This document shows positions 1 through 7,356 of a DNA stretch of 19,293 nt, piece by piece (position 1 is the first letter of the stretch; each line of letters starts with the position of its first letter). Position numbers and translations under genes: made by a program. Source of the DNA: an uncultured Holophagaceae bacterium (GTDB lineage Bacteria > Acidobacteriota > Holophagae > Holophagales > Holophagaceae). Where the stretch lies: positions 1 through 19,293 of the forward strand of contig CAIYNT010000074.1 in assembly GCA_903927605.1 (NCBI GenBank), written 5' to 3'. The notes under the pieces were generated by a model. It saw only the letters and a list, made by a program, of their open reading frames with translations, had not been told where the DNA came from and made no database searches.

Positions 1-71
1 AATCCCAACTCCAGCTTCGCCTGGATCATTGCTCGTTCCTCGCAACTCAGATGTGTGTAGTGTTTTCCCAT
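1..71 (-). CDS. IS30-family transposase, N-terminal fragment (runs off left edge)
   Basis: The minus-strand reading from an ATG at 71 gives MGKHYTHLSCEERAMIQAKL followed by ELG, then runs off the window. The pattern 'xHYxxLSxEERxxIxxxLexG' is the typical start of IS30-family DDE transposases, where it begins an N-terminal helix-turn-helix that binds the element's terminal repeats. Only 23 codons are visible, so catalytic residues cannot be checked and intactness is unknown. The bases just upstream (90-125) look like the element's terminal repeat, which places the left window edge inside an insertion sequence next to the rlmF region. Confidence 0.75.
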   Translation of the reverse strand, partial: MGKHYTHLSCEERAMIQAKLELG

Positions 72-89
72 GCAACCATTCTTTCTGAG

Positions 90-125
90 GAATGTTGCAC
101 TTGGAAATTGAGCGCGCCGATTACA
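90..125 (-). mobile_element. Probable terminal inverted repeat of the IS30-like element
   Basis: The segment with 'ATGTTGCACTTGGAAATTGA' lies 20-50 bp upstream of the IS30-like transposase start. GTTGCACTT-GAAATTGA-type sequences are characteristic of IS30-family ends. The exact outer boundary and any target duplication cannot be fixed without the other end, which is outside the window. Confidence 0.4.
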
Positions 126-149
126 AAGAGGAATGACTTCGCTTTTCAA

Positions 150-181
150 ATCTGTGTGAATCGGTGGAATCTGTGGATGAA
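150..181. repeat. Degenerate ATCTGTG-GAATC tandem-like repeat
   Basis: About three imperfect units of the form 'AATCtGTGtG / AATCgGTGG / AATCtGTGG' end one base before the stop codon of the membrane protein gene. It belongs to the same family as the clearer CATCCGTGTT cluster at 2,096-2,275 (dispersed 'cacggatgaacacggatga' repeats), so two copies lie in this window. Confidence 0.5.
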
Positions 182-505
182 TCAGTCCTTCTTTCCTCCC
201 AGCAGCCACGCGGCCCAGGCGGTAAAGAGCGTCACCGCGCCGAAGATGACGACGAGCCGGATCCAGGGCTGGCCCAGGGTCAGACGCTCGTTCACGCGCA
301 CCCACGCCATGCCCAGCCAGGCGAGGGCTCCAACCCACAACACGGCGGAGAGGATCGTTTGCAGGAGGGCCCTCGGGATGACCAGCAGCACCAGCAGGAC
401 CAGCGTCAGGGGCACTGTCACCAGGAAGGCCAGACCCAGGCGGAGAGATAGCGCACCCAGCATCAGCAGGGCGACGAAGGCGGGCAGGCGGCGCAGCTTA
501 TGCAC
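182..505 (-). CDS. Small multi-pass membrane protein, function unknown
   Basis: This is a 107-residue protein starting at a GTG (503-505) that overlaps the rlmF stop codon. That start is preferred over an upstream in-frame ATG at 541, which would lie deep inside rlmF and add a charged, non-hydrophobic leader. Four hydrophobic stretches are visible at about residues 9-28, 29-44, 49-68 and 84-102, ending in a GGKKD tail, so it should be an inner-membrane protein. I do not recognise a family. The overlap with rlmF implies translational coupling in a two-gene operon. The stop lies immediately beside the degenerate repeat at 150-181. Confidence 0.65.
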   Translation of the reverse strand: MHKLRRLPAFVALLMLGALSLRLGLAFLVTVPLTLVLLVLLVIPRALLQTILSAVLWVGALAWLGMAWVRVNERLTLGQPWIRLVVIFGAVTLFTAWAAWLLGGKKD

Positions 506-1469
506 CCTTGGCCGATCTGAACGACCGGCGGGCCTCGGCACTGAGGAAGGTCCAGGCCACGAAGCGGCTCTGCTTCTGGCCCTGGGCCATGGCCACGGTG
601 CGGATCTCCCGGGCCTCCACCTGCCGCAGGGCGCGATGCACAGCGGGTAGGGTCGCGGAGCTGGAGACCAGCGTCGTGAACCAGCACACCTGGTCGCCCA
701 GGTCGACGCTTTCCGTGATCATGCGACGGATGAAGCCCACTTCGCCGCCTTCGCACCAGAGTTCCGGGCCTTGACCTCCGAAGTTGCGGACGGGGCCGTT
801 GTCCGCGCGGCCCAGCTTGCGCCACTTCATCTGCGCAGCCTCGCGGACCTCCCGCATGGAGCCGTGGAAGGGCGGGTTGCAGAGCGTCAGGTCGAAGCGC
901 TCACCAGGCTGGAGCACGCCTCCGAAGATCGTGTTCCGATCCGCTTGTCGCCGCAATTGGATGGCCTCGCCCAGGCCCGGATTCGCCGCGAGGATACGCG
1001 CCGCCGACGTGAGCGCCACTTCGTCGATATCCGAGCCCACGAAGGACCAGCCGTACTCGCGGTGCCCGATGAGCGGATAGATGGCATTGGCACCCACACC
1101 CACATCCAGCGCATGGATGGCCGGACCGCGTGGGATGGCACCGTCCGCATCCGCCGCCAGGAGATCGGCGAGATGATGCAGATAGTCCGCCCGGCCCGGG
1201 ATGGGCGGGCAGAGGTAGCCGGGCGGGATGTCCCAGTCGCCGATGCCGTAGGCTTCCGCCAGCAAGGCGCGGTTCAGGGCCTTCACGGCGTGCGGATCGG
1301 CGAAGTCGATGGAGAGGCCGCCATGCTTGGTGCGTTGCACGATGGGCCCCAGGTCCGGATTGGCCTGCACCAGCCGTGGAAAGTCGTAGCCCCCGGCGTG
1401 GCGATTGCGCGGATGCAGGCCCGGCTTGGCGAGCGGTGATTTCGGGGACCGTCCGGAAGGCTCGGGCAT
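498..1469 (-). CDS. rlmF: 23S rRNA (adenine-1618-N6)-methyltransferase RlmF
   Basis: A 323-residue class I SAM-dependent methyltransferase of the RlmF/YbiN family, which methylates A1618 of 23S rRNA. The N-terminus carries the family signature [14 protein letters not shown] (about residues 17-30), followed by the LVxxxPxL-type segment. SAM motif I is LDVGVGANA (121-129), and the N6-adenine methylase catalytic motif NPPF is at 198-201, followed by HGS. Length is close to that of the E. coli protein. The ATG at 1469 gives the family N-terminus with a short charged leader; the reading frame stays open upstream but loses similarity. A membrane protein gene overlaps its 3' end. This housekeeping-type gene makes the left end look like ordinary chromosome beside the accessory region. 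Confidence 0.9.
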   Translation of the reverse strand: MPEPSGRSPKSPLAKPGLHPRNRHAGGYDFPRLVQANPDLGPIVQRTKHGGLSIDFADPHAVKALNRALLAEAYGIGDWDIPPGYLCPPIPGRADYLHHLADLLAADADGAIPRGPAIHALDVGVGANAIYPLIGHREYGWSFVGSDIDEVALTSAARILAANPGLGEAIQLRRQADRNTIFGGVLQPGERFDLTLCNPPFHGSMREVREAAQMKWRKLGRADNGPVRNFGGQGPELWCEGGEVGFIRRMITESVDLGDQVCWFTTLVSSSATLPAVHRALRQVEAREIRTVAMAQGQKQSRFVAWTFLSAEARRSFRSAKGA

Positions 1470-1522
1470 GGCTCCAGTGTCCGATGAATGAAGCCTCTGC
1501 GGGACTGATCCTGAGCTCTGAA

Positions 1523-2071
1523 TCAAAGTCCGGCGCAGAGTTCCTGCGCGGACAGCACCTGGGCGAAGGTGCCGTCCAGGGCGGCGAGGAAGGCAGCCTG
1601 TACCTGGGATGCGGGCACCCTTGTGCCACTGCGGGTGAGGTCCCGGGTGGCGCAGGCGTCCTGGGCCAGCCAGCACTGGAAGCCCAGGTCGAAGGCGGCG
1701 CGCACCGTGGTATCGATGCACATGTGGGTCATCATGCCCGCGATGACCAGCTGCGTGGCCCCCAGGCCCTGCAGATGCGACTGCAGCGGTGTCTCCCGGA
1801 AGCTGTTGGGGAAGTGCTTCTGGAACACCGGCTCGTCGGGGAGCGGCGCCACGCCTGGGTGGATCTCGGCCCCTGTCGTGCCCGGCAGGAAGAAGGTGGC
1901 GCCGGGCCGCGCCGCGAGGTGCTGGATGTGGACGATGGGGCGTCCGGCGCGCCGGAAGGCCTCCAGCAGGGCCCCGGCCTGGCGGCCGGCCTCGGGGCTC
2001 CCCAGCAGCTCCATGGCGCCGCCGGGGAAGTAGTCGTTCTGGATGTCCACGAGCAGCAGGGCCTGGGTCAT
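1523..2071 (-). CDS. Isochorismatase-family cysteine hydrolase
   Basis: A 182-residue protein of the isochorismatase/nicotinamidase fold. The catalytic triad can be read directly: Asp9 in [14 protein letters not shown], Lys85 in FQKHFPNSF, and Cys118 in the [13 protein letters not shown] loop, which also carries the usual residues before the nucleophile. Enzymes of this family hydrolyse amides (nicotinamide, ureidoacrylate, carbamates) or vinyl ethers; the substrate cannot be assigned. A GGAAAGG ribosome-binding site lies six bases before the ATG. It stands alone, 53 bp from rlmF on one side and next to the CATCCGTGTT repeat cluster on the other. Confidence 0.88.
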   Translation of the reverse strand: MTQALLLVDIQNDYFPGGAMELLGSPEAGRQAGALLEAFRRAGRPIVHIQHLAARPGATFFLPGTTGAEIHPGVAPLPDEPVFQKHFPNSFRETPLQSHLQGLGATQLVIAGMMTHMCIDTTVRAAFDLGFQCWLAQDACATRDLTRSGTRVPASQVQAAFLAALDGTFAQVLSAQELCAGL

Positions 2072-2095
2072 GGGATGCCTTTCCGTGAGACAAGC

Positions 2096-2275
2096 TTAGC
2101 CACGGATGAACGCAGATAAACACGGATGGGAGACTGGAAGCAGGACGTTCGCCCTTCGCGCGCCCGCAGGGCGATTCGCGGAATTCGCGGTTCGCTCATT
2201 CCAGGCGGAGGAAGCCGATAACCAAGATCTGAGTTAATCCGTGTTGATCCGTGTTCATCCGTGTTCATCCGTGGC
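2096..2275. repeat. CATCCGTGTT repeat cluster in two inverted blocks
   Basis: The right block (2,231-2,275) holds consecutive 10-mers GTGTTgATCC, GTGTTcATCC, GTGTTcATCC ending in GTGGCC. The left block (2,096-2,129) holds the complementary form, CCACGGATGAACG-CAGATAAACACGGATG. The two blocks face each other across about 100 bp, so the unit could fold into a large hairpin. The spacer has no convincing gene. Such repeats recur dispersed in many bacterial genomes and often give spurious ORFs beginning 'MNTDEHG'. Confidence 0.75.
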
Positions 2276-2278
2276 CAT

Positions 2279-2872
2279 TCAGGCCTTTTTGAAGTTCGGG
2301 TCTTCGTTGAGGGCGGCGAGGTCCCGGGCGCGCCGGGTGGCGATGAACCAGAAGGCGAAGGCCAGGAGGAGCGTGAGGCTGCCTACGGTGAAGGCGAGGT
2401 TGCGGCCTTGCCACAGGCCATTCCAGGCGCCCCGGAATTGGGTTGCCAGCACATTCAACTTCCCGCCGTACACCTCCATGGCACGCAGGTACTTCTTGGT
2501 GTCCTCCGGCTCGAAGCCCGGGGGATTGGCACCACTGGGGGCGATAAACAAGTAGATGGCCAGGGCGGCGCCGAGACCCACGGCGAGGATGCTTCCGGTG
2601 ATGAGCCGAATGTGGGCCAAGCGGGTTTCGAGGGTGCTCCCGAGGCCCGTGACGAAGCTGCGGTTCAACTGCGCCTGCGCGATCGCATCGCGCCGGCCGA
2701 GGCCCGCCCTGATTTGCGCCCGCGCATCGTCGGCCAGGCCCAGGTTGCGCCGGTCCAGCTCCGCCAGAGCAGTCTCCACCGCCTCGGTGCGGTAGTCCTG
2801 GAAGTGTTTCAGGTATTGGATCAGCTCGGTGTCGGACAGGGCGGAGATCCGGGTCTGGAAAGTGTGGGCCAT
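2279..2872 (-). CDS. Two-TM membrane protein with helical N-terminal domain, unknown function
   Basis: A 197-residue protein. Residues 1-75 look helical and cytoplasmic, with a motif like 'LSDtELIQYLKHFQDYRTEAVETALAEL' found near the N-terminus of several small bacterial membrane proteins. Two hydrophobic segments lie at about 89-110 and 159-178, separated by a soluble loop of about 50 residues, and the tail is basic. No enzymatic motif is visible. Its start is only 7 bp after the stop of the AHSA1 gene upstream and it lacks a good ribosome-binding site, so it is probably translated from the same transcript. The stop abuts the CATCCGTGTT repeats. Confidence 0.7.
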   Translation of the reverse strand: MAHTFQTRISALSDTELIQYLKHFQDYRTEAVETALAELDRRNLGLADDARAQIRAGLGRRDAIAQAQLNRSFVTGLGSTLETRLAHIRLITGSILAVGLGAALAIYLFIAPSGANPPGFEPEDTKKYLRAMEVYGGKLNVLATQFRGAWNGLWQGRNLAFTVGSLTLLLAFAFWFIATRRARDLAALNEDPNFKKA

Positions 2873-2879
2873 GGGTGCT

Positions 2880-3341
2880 TCAACCCTCGGCCAACAGCGC
2901 CGCGAGGCGCAGGAAGGTCTGCTCGTTGCCTTCCTGCGCGAAGCGCTTGACCACCTCGCACTCGGCCACAGTTCCGAAGCGCATGCAGAAGCTGAGGCGG
3001 GTCCGTGACCCCTCCTCCTCGAAGGTGACGATCACCCGGAAGTGGGGAGTCGAGGTGTGGTCGAAGACGATCTTCTCCGGCGCGATGAGCTCGACGAACA
3101 CACTCTCGTTCCTGAAATGGGTCCCGTCCGGTCCCTCCATGATGAAGTTCCACTGGCCACCCGGCCACGGCTCGAAGGTCTGGATGGTGTTCCGGAACCC
3201 CTGCGGTCCCCACCACTGCGCCACCTGATCCGGGTCGGTCCAGGCGGCGAAGACTCGCTTCCGGGGTGCCTCGAAGATCTGCGTGGTGACGATCTCCCGA
3301 TCCCTCGGGAAGGCCTCGTCGCGTCCTGCTGGTTCCGTCAT
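2880..3341 (-). CDS. AHSA1/START-like SRPBCC-domain protein
   Basis: A 153-residue protein of the SRPBCC superfamily (AHSA1 or activator-of-Hsp90-like group), a hydrophobic-pocket fold that binds small ligands; many members are of unknown role. Diagnostic segments are TTQIFEAPRKRVFAAWTDP, QWWGPQGFRNTI, FEPWPGGQWNF and MEGPDGT. It is clearly paralogous to the cassette-borne protein at 14,144-14,581, with the same WWGP-GF-NTI-TF and PGG-W-F-M-GPDG pattern. GGAG lies five bases before the ATG. It forms a tight pair with the membrane protein downstream. Confidence 0.88.
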   Translation of the reverse strand: MTEPAGRDEAFPRDREIVTTQIFEAPRKRVFAAWTDPDQVAQWWGPQGFRNTIQTFEPWPGGQWNFIMEGPDGTHFRNESVFVELIAPEKIVFDHTSTPHFRVIVTFEEEGSRTRLSFCMRFGTVAECEVVKRFAQEGNEQTFLRLAALLAEG

Positions 3342-3570
3342 GGGTGCTCCGCAAGGAAAAGGTAACCCGATCAGGCTCTGCCTCCCAGTGCCCCTTGCCC
3401 GGTCGCGGCAAACCTCTGAGGCACCCTGGGCTGTCCTGGAGCCTCGAGTTCATGCCGGCGGCAGGCCTGCGGAACGCGATCTCCTCTCTGGCTTAGCGGT
3501 CGAAGCAGAGGGGAGGACCGAGGATGGGATCGGCGCCGCCCCGGGGGCTCGCGCAATATTAACCCCACGC

Positions 3571-3948
3571 TCAGATGATCTTGCAGGGAATCAGGGCGTC
3601 CTCATCAAACCCGTACACTGCGCAGAGCCGGTGGTACCCGTCCGCGATGACCACTCTCCCGACGGGCTCGTCCCGGACCAGCAGGAGGGGCGAGAGCGCC
3701 CGTCCATCCATGATCTTCTTCCGGTCCTTCTCCACGTGCGAGTTGCTCAGGCCCAGCAGCGGGAGCTGAGAGGCCCGGAAGATGTCCTTGGCCTTGTACT
3801 GGACAATGGGCGCGGCCCTCAGGCTGTCTACTACCCCATCCACCCGATCTTTGGGGTAGAGAAGGCTGAGATAGGATCCGGCGGCGGGATAGTCGTGGTC
3901 CTCCACGTCGGGAAGCCAGAGGATGGAATCGCTATTGGTTTCGGCCAT
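3571..3948 (-). CDS. Small ParB-like domain protein, unknown function
   Basis: A 125-residue soluble protein. The C-terminal third reads PLLLVRD...VVIADGYHRLCAVYGFDEDALIPCKI, resembling the ParB/Srx-type fold, where a D/E-G-x-H-R motif forms a nucleotide-binding turn (here DGYHR, about 103-107). The N-terminal half (LWLPDVEDHDYPAAGSYLSL) matches stand-alone hypothetical proteins of this type in soil bacteria. There is no DNA-binding helix-turn-helix, so a partition role is unlikely. A GGGAGG ribosome-binding site precedes the ATG. It is a single gene with about 230 bp of featureless non-coding DNA downstream (3,342-3,570) and a 280-bp structured gap upstream. Confidence 0.65.
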   Translation of the reverse strand: MAETNSDSILWLPDVEDHDYPAAGSYLSLLYPKDRVDGVVDSLRAAPIVQYKAKDIFRASQLPLLGLSNSHVEKDRKKIMDGRALSPLLLVRDEPVGRVVIADGYHRLCAVYGFDEDALIPCKII

Positions 3949-4036
3949 GGTGCCTCCCGCACGGGCTGACTGGCTGGTGGAACCATGGCGCAGCGGGGCC
4001 TGGATGGCAAGCGGTCTCTGGCTGATGTTGAGCTAA

Positions 4037-4233
4037 TGTGGTGTACCGCGAGAACCTGGATCATCCGAATTACTGGGACACCACACTTGGCAGGGGTTTG
4101 GGGGCACGGCAGTGCCCCCAAGGGGTGACAGATCTGGCGCGCCTGCGCGCCGGATCGCCAGAGGGGCCATGCCCTGATGGAAGTGTGCTGGCCCATCCAC
4201 CCCTTGATCCATGCATTTCAGGGCCAGCACACT
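4037..4233. repeat. Cluster of four strong inverted repeats in a non-coding gap
   Basis: Four separate perfect or near-perfect hairpins are packed into 200 bp. (1) TGTGGTGT 4,037-4,044 pairs with ACACCACA 4,078-4,085. (2) TTGGGGGCAC 4,098-4,107 pairs with GTGCCCCCAA 4,112-4,121 across a 4-nt GGCA loop. (3) The arm 4,131-4,142 pairs with 4,145-4,156 (GGCGCGC-CT-GCGCGCC core, one wobble). (4) The 13-bp arm AGTGTGCTGGCCC 4,182-4,194 pairs with 4,221-4,233. The last overlaps the stop codon of the NTF2-like gene. No T-tract follows any of them on either strand, so simple intrinsic terminators are not supported. No ORF of interest lies within. Confidence 0.75.
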
Positions 4234-4621
4234 AGCGGCCCACCTGCAGCAGGGCGGCCATTTTTTGATGGATCAGGTTGATCGCCTTCAGCGGGCGGAT
4301 CATCACCTTGAAGTCCACGATCTTGCCCGCGTCATCCCACTTGATCATGTCCACCCCGTTCACGCTGATGCCTTCGATCTCGACATGGAACTCCAGCACC
4401 GCATCGTGGGGGCCCACCACCTCGCGGGTGTAGCGGAAGGACTCGTTGAAGAAGACCTGGAAGGCCGCAGTGAGGTAGTGCGTGGCGATCGCCTTGCCGA
4501 CCTGCGGGGTATGCACCACCGGCGAGTGGAAGACGACCTGCTCCGCGAGCAGCGAGGCCAGACCCCGCGGATTCCGGTCCTGCACGAGCTGGTGCCAGCT
4601 GGCGAGGGGGTTGGCTGCCAT
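4232..4621 (-). CDS. NTF2-like (SnoaL-type) protein
   Basis: A 129-residue single-domain protein of the nuclear transport factor 2-like superfamily. It has the usual helix-rich start (NPLASWHQLVQDRNPRGLASLLAEQVVFHSPV), a middle helix with YLTAAFQVF, and C-terminal strands including the signature DMIKWDDAGKIVDFKVMIRPLKAI. These cone-shaped folds act as small-molecule isomerases or hydrolases, or bind ligands; the substrate is not predictable. An AGGAGG ribosome-binding site lies just upstream. The TAG stop sits in the terminal arm of a 13-bp inverted repeat. The racemase gene ends about 50 bp upstream and may share the transcript. Confidence 0.85.
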   Translation of the reverse strand: MAANPLASWHQLVQDRNPRGLASLLAEQVVFHSPVVHTPQVGKAIATHYLTAAFQVFFNESFRYTREVVGPHDAVLEFHVEIEGISVNGVDMIKWDDAGKIVDFKVMIRPLKAINLIHQKMAALLQVGR

Positions 4622-4672
4622 AGGGAACCTCCTGGAGTCCTGCGAGAAAATCGAATCCCAATGGGTGAATGT

Positions 4673-5365
4673 TCAGGCCAGGGCCGCTTCCACGGCCGCC
4701 CGCGCGTGCAGGGCAGTGGTGTCGAACAGGGGCACCCTGGCGTCCTCCTGACTCACCAGAAGGGAGATCTCCGTGCACCCGAGGATGATGGCCTCGGCGC
4801 CCTGCGAGGCCAGCCTTGCCATGATGTCTCGATAGGCGCTACGCGACTCGGAGCGGACCGTCCCAAGGCACAGCTCGTCGAAGATGATGCGATGGACGAC
4901 CTCGCGGTCTTCCGCGTTCGGTACGAGCACGTGCAGTCCGTGCCGTTCGCTCAGCCGCTCGCGGTAGAAGGCCTGTTCCATGGTGAACCGGGTGCCGAGC
5001 AGGCCCACCGTGGTGTGCCCGGCCTGCTTGATCGCCACCGCGGTCGGATCGGCGATGTGCACCAGGGGAATGGCGACCGCCACCTCGATGCGGTCGGCCA
5101 CCTTGTGCATGGTGTTCGTGCACAACACCAGAAAGTCCGCGCCCGCCGCCTCCAGGGAACGAGCCGCTCCGGCCAGCACGGTCCCGGCTGTCTCCCAGTC
5201 GCCGGCCTGCTGTAGCCGCTCGATGTCATGGAAATCCACGCTGTACAGGATGAGCTTCGCCGAGTGCAGCCCGCCCAGGCGCGCCTTGACGAGCTCGTTG
5301 ATCAGACGGTAGTAGGGCACCGTCGATTCCCAGCTCATGCCCCCGATGAGGCCAATGGTTTTCAT
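4673..5365 (-). CDS. Aspartate/glutamate racemase family protein
   Basis: A 230-residue, PLP-independent racemase of the Asp/Glu racemase superfamily (YgeA/RacX-like group). It starts MKTIGLIGGMSWEST, the standard N-terminus of this group. The two active-site cysteines are visible in VLCTNTMHK (about residue 82) and ILGCTEISLL (about residue 194). It interconverts amino-acid enantiomers; the exact amino acid is not predictable. The ATG at 5365 has AGGAGGG upstream; the longer reading frame adds no family sequence. It diverges from the NmrA gene across a 180-bp intergenic region. Confidence 0.9.
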   Translation of the reverse strand: MKTIGLIGGMSWESTVPYYRLINELVKARLGGLHSAKLILYSVDFHDIERLQQAGDWETAGTVLAGAARSLEAAGADFLVLCTNTMHKVADRIEVAVAIPLVHIADPTAVAIKQAGHTTVGLLGTRFTMEQAFYRERLSERHGLHVLVPNAEDREVVHRIIFDELCLGTVRSESRSAYRDIMARLASQGAEAIILGCTEISLLVSQEDARVPLFDTTALHARAAVEAALA

Positions 5366-5545
5366 GAACGCCCTCCTGGGTAACCAGCCCAAGGATAAGG
5401 TGAATGCCCTTTTCCCCGGGGCCACGTACGAAATCCAAAGGGATGGGCCGGATCTGTCTTGGACCGCAGAAAGATGTGAAAACAGGCGTCACGAGAGCCA
5501 GCCAGGGGAATCAAAGTCACCGCAGTTCAATCCAAAGGAGGTTCT

Positions 5546-6466
5546 ATGATCCTCATCACCGGCGCCACCGGAAAGATTGGCAAGGAACTTGTCCTTGACC
5601 TCTCGGCCCGACGAAGCCCCTTCAAGGTCATGGTGCGGTCCAAGGAGACTGCCAAGGCCTTTGAATCCAGGGATATCAAGACAGTTCTAGGAAACTTCGA
5701 ACGCCCTGAGACTTTTGCGGGGGCCCTGGCCGGCGTCCAGACGGTCTTCCTGCTCACCACACCGCATCCGGATGGCGTGGCCATGGAACGAAAATTCCTT
5801 GCGGCCTGCAAGGCCAAGGGAGTGCATCACGTGGTCCGGATCTCCGCGATGGGTGCCAATCCCTGGGCTGCTTCCGCCCTGCTGAGGAACCACGGGAAGT
5901 GCGAAACCCTGCTGGAAGAGAGCGGCCTTCCCTGGACCATTCTCAGGCCGACCATCTTCATGCAGAACCTGGTCCCCTATATCGGACCGACGGTCTCGAA
6001 AGAAAGCACCTTTTATGCATCCGCGGGTCAGGCCCTCATGCCATGGGTGGACACTCGCGATATTGCGACTGTGGCTGGGACCGTCCTCACCTCCAAGGGG
6101 CATGAGAACCTGGTATATGAGATCACTGGCCCGGAGGCACTCACCTATGTCCAGGTGGCCGAGCGCCTCAGTTCCCTCATGGGCAGGCAGATCTCCTATA
6201 CCAACGTGAGTGATGGGGCTGCCCATCATTCGATGGTGAGCATGCGCGTGTCCCCGTGGCTTGCCGAGGGCATGATCACGCTCTACCACCTGTTCAAGGC
6301 CAATGGCCCGACTGCCCAGGTCCTCGAAACCGTCGAGCGCATCACCGGACGCGCTCCCAGAACCCTGGCGGCCTATCTCAAGGAGAATGAAGCTGCCTTC
6401 CGGCCGCTGAAGCAAATCGGCGTTGCGCCGACAGCCAAGGCGCGGGACGAGCTTCACCAGGATTGA
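5546..6466 (+). CDS. NmrA-like NAD(P)-binding (atypical SDR) protein
   Basis: A 306-residue atypical short-chain dehydrogenase of the NmrA/SDR5a type. The dinucleotide-binding motif GATGKIG is at residues 6-12, followed by VRSKETAKAF, where residues near the second strand select the cofactor phosphate. ISAMGANPW, RNHGKCETLLEESGLPWTILRP and MPWVDTRDIA are conserved family blocks. Members are NAD(P)-dependent reductases (e.g. of quinones) or redox sensors. A strong AAAGGAGG ribosome-binding site precedes the ATG. It is the only complete gene on the plus strand and is transcribed divergently from the racemase. Confidence 0.9.
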   Translation: MILITGATGKIGKELVLDLSARRSPFKVMVRSKETAKAFESRDIKTVLGNFERPETFAGALAGVQTVFLLTTPHPDGVAMERKFLAACKAKGVHHVVRISAMGANPWAASALLRNHGKCETLLEESGLPWTILRPTIFMQNLVPYIGPTVSKESTFYASAGQALMPWVDTRDIATVAGTVLTSKGHENLVYEITGPEALTYVQVAERLSSLMGRQISYTNVSDGAAHHSMVSMRVSPWLAEGMITLYHLFKANGPTAQVLETVERITGRAPRTLAAYLKENEAAFRPLKQIGVAPTAKARDELHQD

Positions 6467-6622
6467 TCCGATCTGGGACCACTAAGAAAGCAGGGTCCAC
6501 CTGACCAGCCGCCGGGAAGCGGAGGGGCATGATCCCACGAATATCCAGTCCAGCGGTGAGGGATCCCCCGTAGGCGTGGACCCGCGCGCTGGTATCCACC
6601 ACCATCCCGCCCAGGAGTGGCA

Positions 6623-7264
6623 TCAGGATTTCAGATAAATCTCGACCCGCTCTTTCCCGCGACCGATATTGTTCCGCTTCAGGTGGATCGGCTCGACCTC
6701 GCCCGTCCGCCGGATATGGGTGCCCCCGCAGGGCACGCGCGAGAACCCCGGAATCTCCCAGTACCGCCGTTCGTTTGGCTCATCTGCGAAGGCGCTGGTG
6801 ATCGCCAGATCGGCGCCGATGATCTGGTTCGCTTCCGCCGCATAGGCAGGTAGCTTCGGCGCGAGGCTCTCCGGCCAGGCGAAGTCGATTCGCGCCTTAT
6901 CCTGGGCGATATGCGCGCCGATCTTTTCGACCCCATCAAGGGAGCGGCAGATGAGCTCGAGCACCAGCTCCGCGGCAAAATGCAGACGCATCAGGCGGTA
7001 CCGCCGGTCCCAGTCGATGTACATCCGCACGGAATCGCCAACCACCAGACCGTGGCCCTCGGGAAGGGTGTAGACCAGCGCAAGCCCATCCTTCCGGGCC
7101 GAGAGTACGGGGTATCCGCCGATGCTTCCCTGGTCGCTCTCCTGGCCACCGGAGAAGGCGTAGAAGATGGTCGATTGGACGGTGATGTCGGTGCCATCGA
7201 CCCTGGCCACGGTGGTGTCATGGCTGGTCTGGTACGGGTTTTCCCAGAAGAGCTTTTTCGTCAT
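6623..7264 (-). CDS. AlaX-like alanyl-tRNA editing domain protein with altered HxxxH motif
   Basis: A 213-residue protein matching the threonyl/alanyl-tRNA synthetase second additional domain (AlaX family), whose members hydrolyse mischarged tRNA-Ala. Seen directly: the N-terminal barrel segment IFYAFSGGQESDQG (resembling FYPxSGGQxxDxG) and the metal-binding CGGTH at 179-183. The first metal motif, normally HxxxH, reads H95-FAA-E99, so the second histidine is glutamate. The ATG at 7264 has GAGGGG upstream. Just upstream lies an attC-like remnant (7,293-7,356). Activity is uncertain because of the substituted ligand, although E can bind zinc. Confidence 0.82.
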   Translation of the reverse strand: MTKKLFWENPYQTSHDTTVARVDGTDITVQSTIFYAFSGGQESDQGSIGGYPVLSARKDGLALVYTLPEGHGLVVGDSVRMYIDWDRRYRLMRLHFAAELVLELICRSLDGVEKIGAHIAQDKARIDFAWPESLAPKLPAYAAEANQIIGADLAITSAFADEPNERRYWEIPGFSRVPCGGTHIRRTGEVEPIHLKRNNIGRGKERVEIYLKS

Positions 7265-7292
7265 GTCGCCCCTCAATGGATCCATCGCCGCG

Positions 7293-7356
7293 GCCTGACG
7301 GAAGAAGGTACCGGGCCGGACGCCTGCGGCCGGGCCAAGTGGCAGGTGGGTCAGGC
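7293..7356 (-). repeat. Probable eroded attC site (DUF488 cassette)
   Basis: A 64-bp segment bounded by GCCTGAC (7,293-7,299) and GTCAGGC (7,350-7,356), a perfect inverted pair one base off the usual GCCTAAC/GTTAGGC core. Inner GC arms (GGGCCGG and CCGGGCC) sit where the attC stem is expected, though with a mismatch. The DUF488 stop TGA lies exactly at bases 4-6 of the R'' box, as in several undoubted cassettes further right. It is much shorter than the 124-bp family, so it is either an old site or a chance resemblance. Confidence 0.42.

Noticed and set aside
771..2119. Long plus-strand open frames opposite rlmF and the isochorismatase gene
   Set aside because: They are antisense shadows of high-GC coding DNA: low-complexity Gly/Arg/Pro-rich translations without motifs or start signals.
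498..2123. Long minus-strand open frame continuing upstream of rlmF to 2,123
   Set aside because: Beyond the ATG at 1,469 it overlaps the isochorismatase gene in another frame and loses all family similarity.
2278..2284. GCC-TGA-A at the ends of the genes at 2,279 and 4,673 as R''-like boxes
   Set aside because: A final Ala followed by TGA is common in GC-rich genes, and no partner core or stem is found.
4098..4121. GGGGGCAC-GGCA-GTGCCCCC as an intrinsic terminator
   Set aside because: No T-tract on either strand, and it is not placed directly behind a gene.
6467..6622. Minus-strand reading 'MVVDTSARVHAYGGSLTAGLDIRGIM' next to the AlaX stop
   Set aside because: It has no start signal or family match and continues antisense through the NmrA gene. 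It may be a gene remnant, but I cannot support it.
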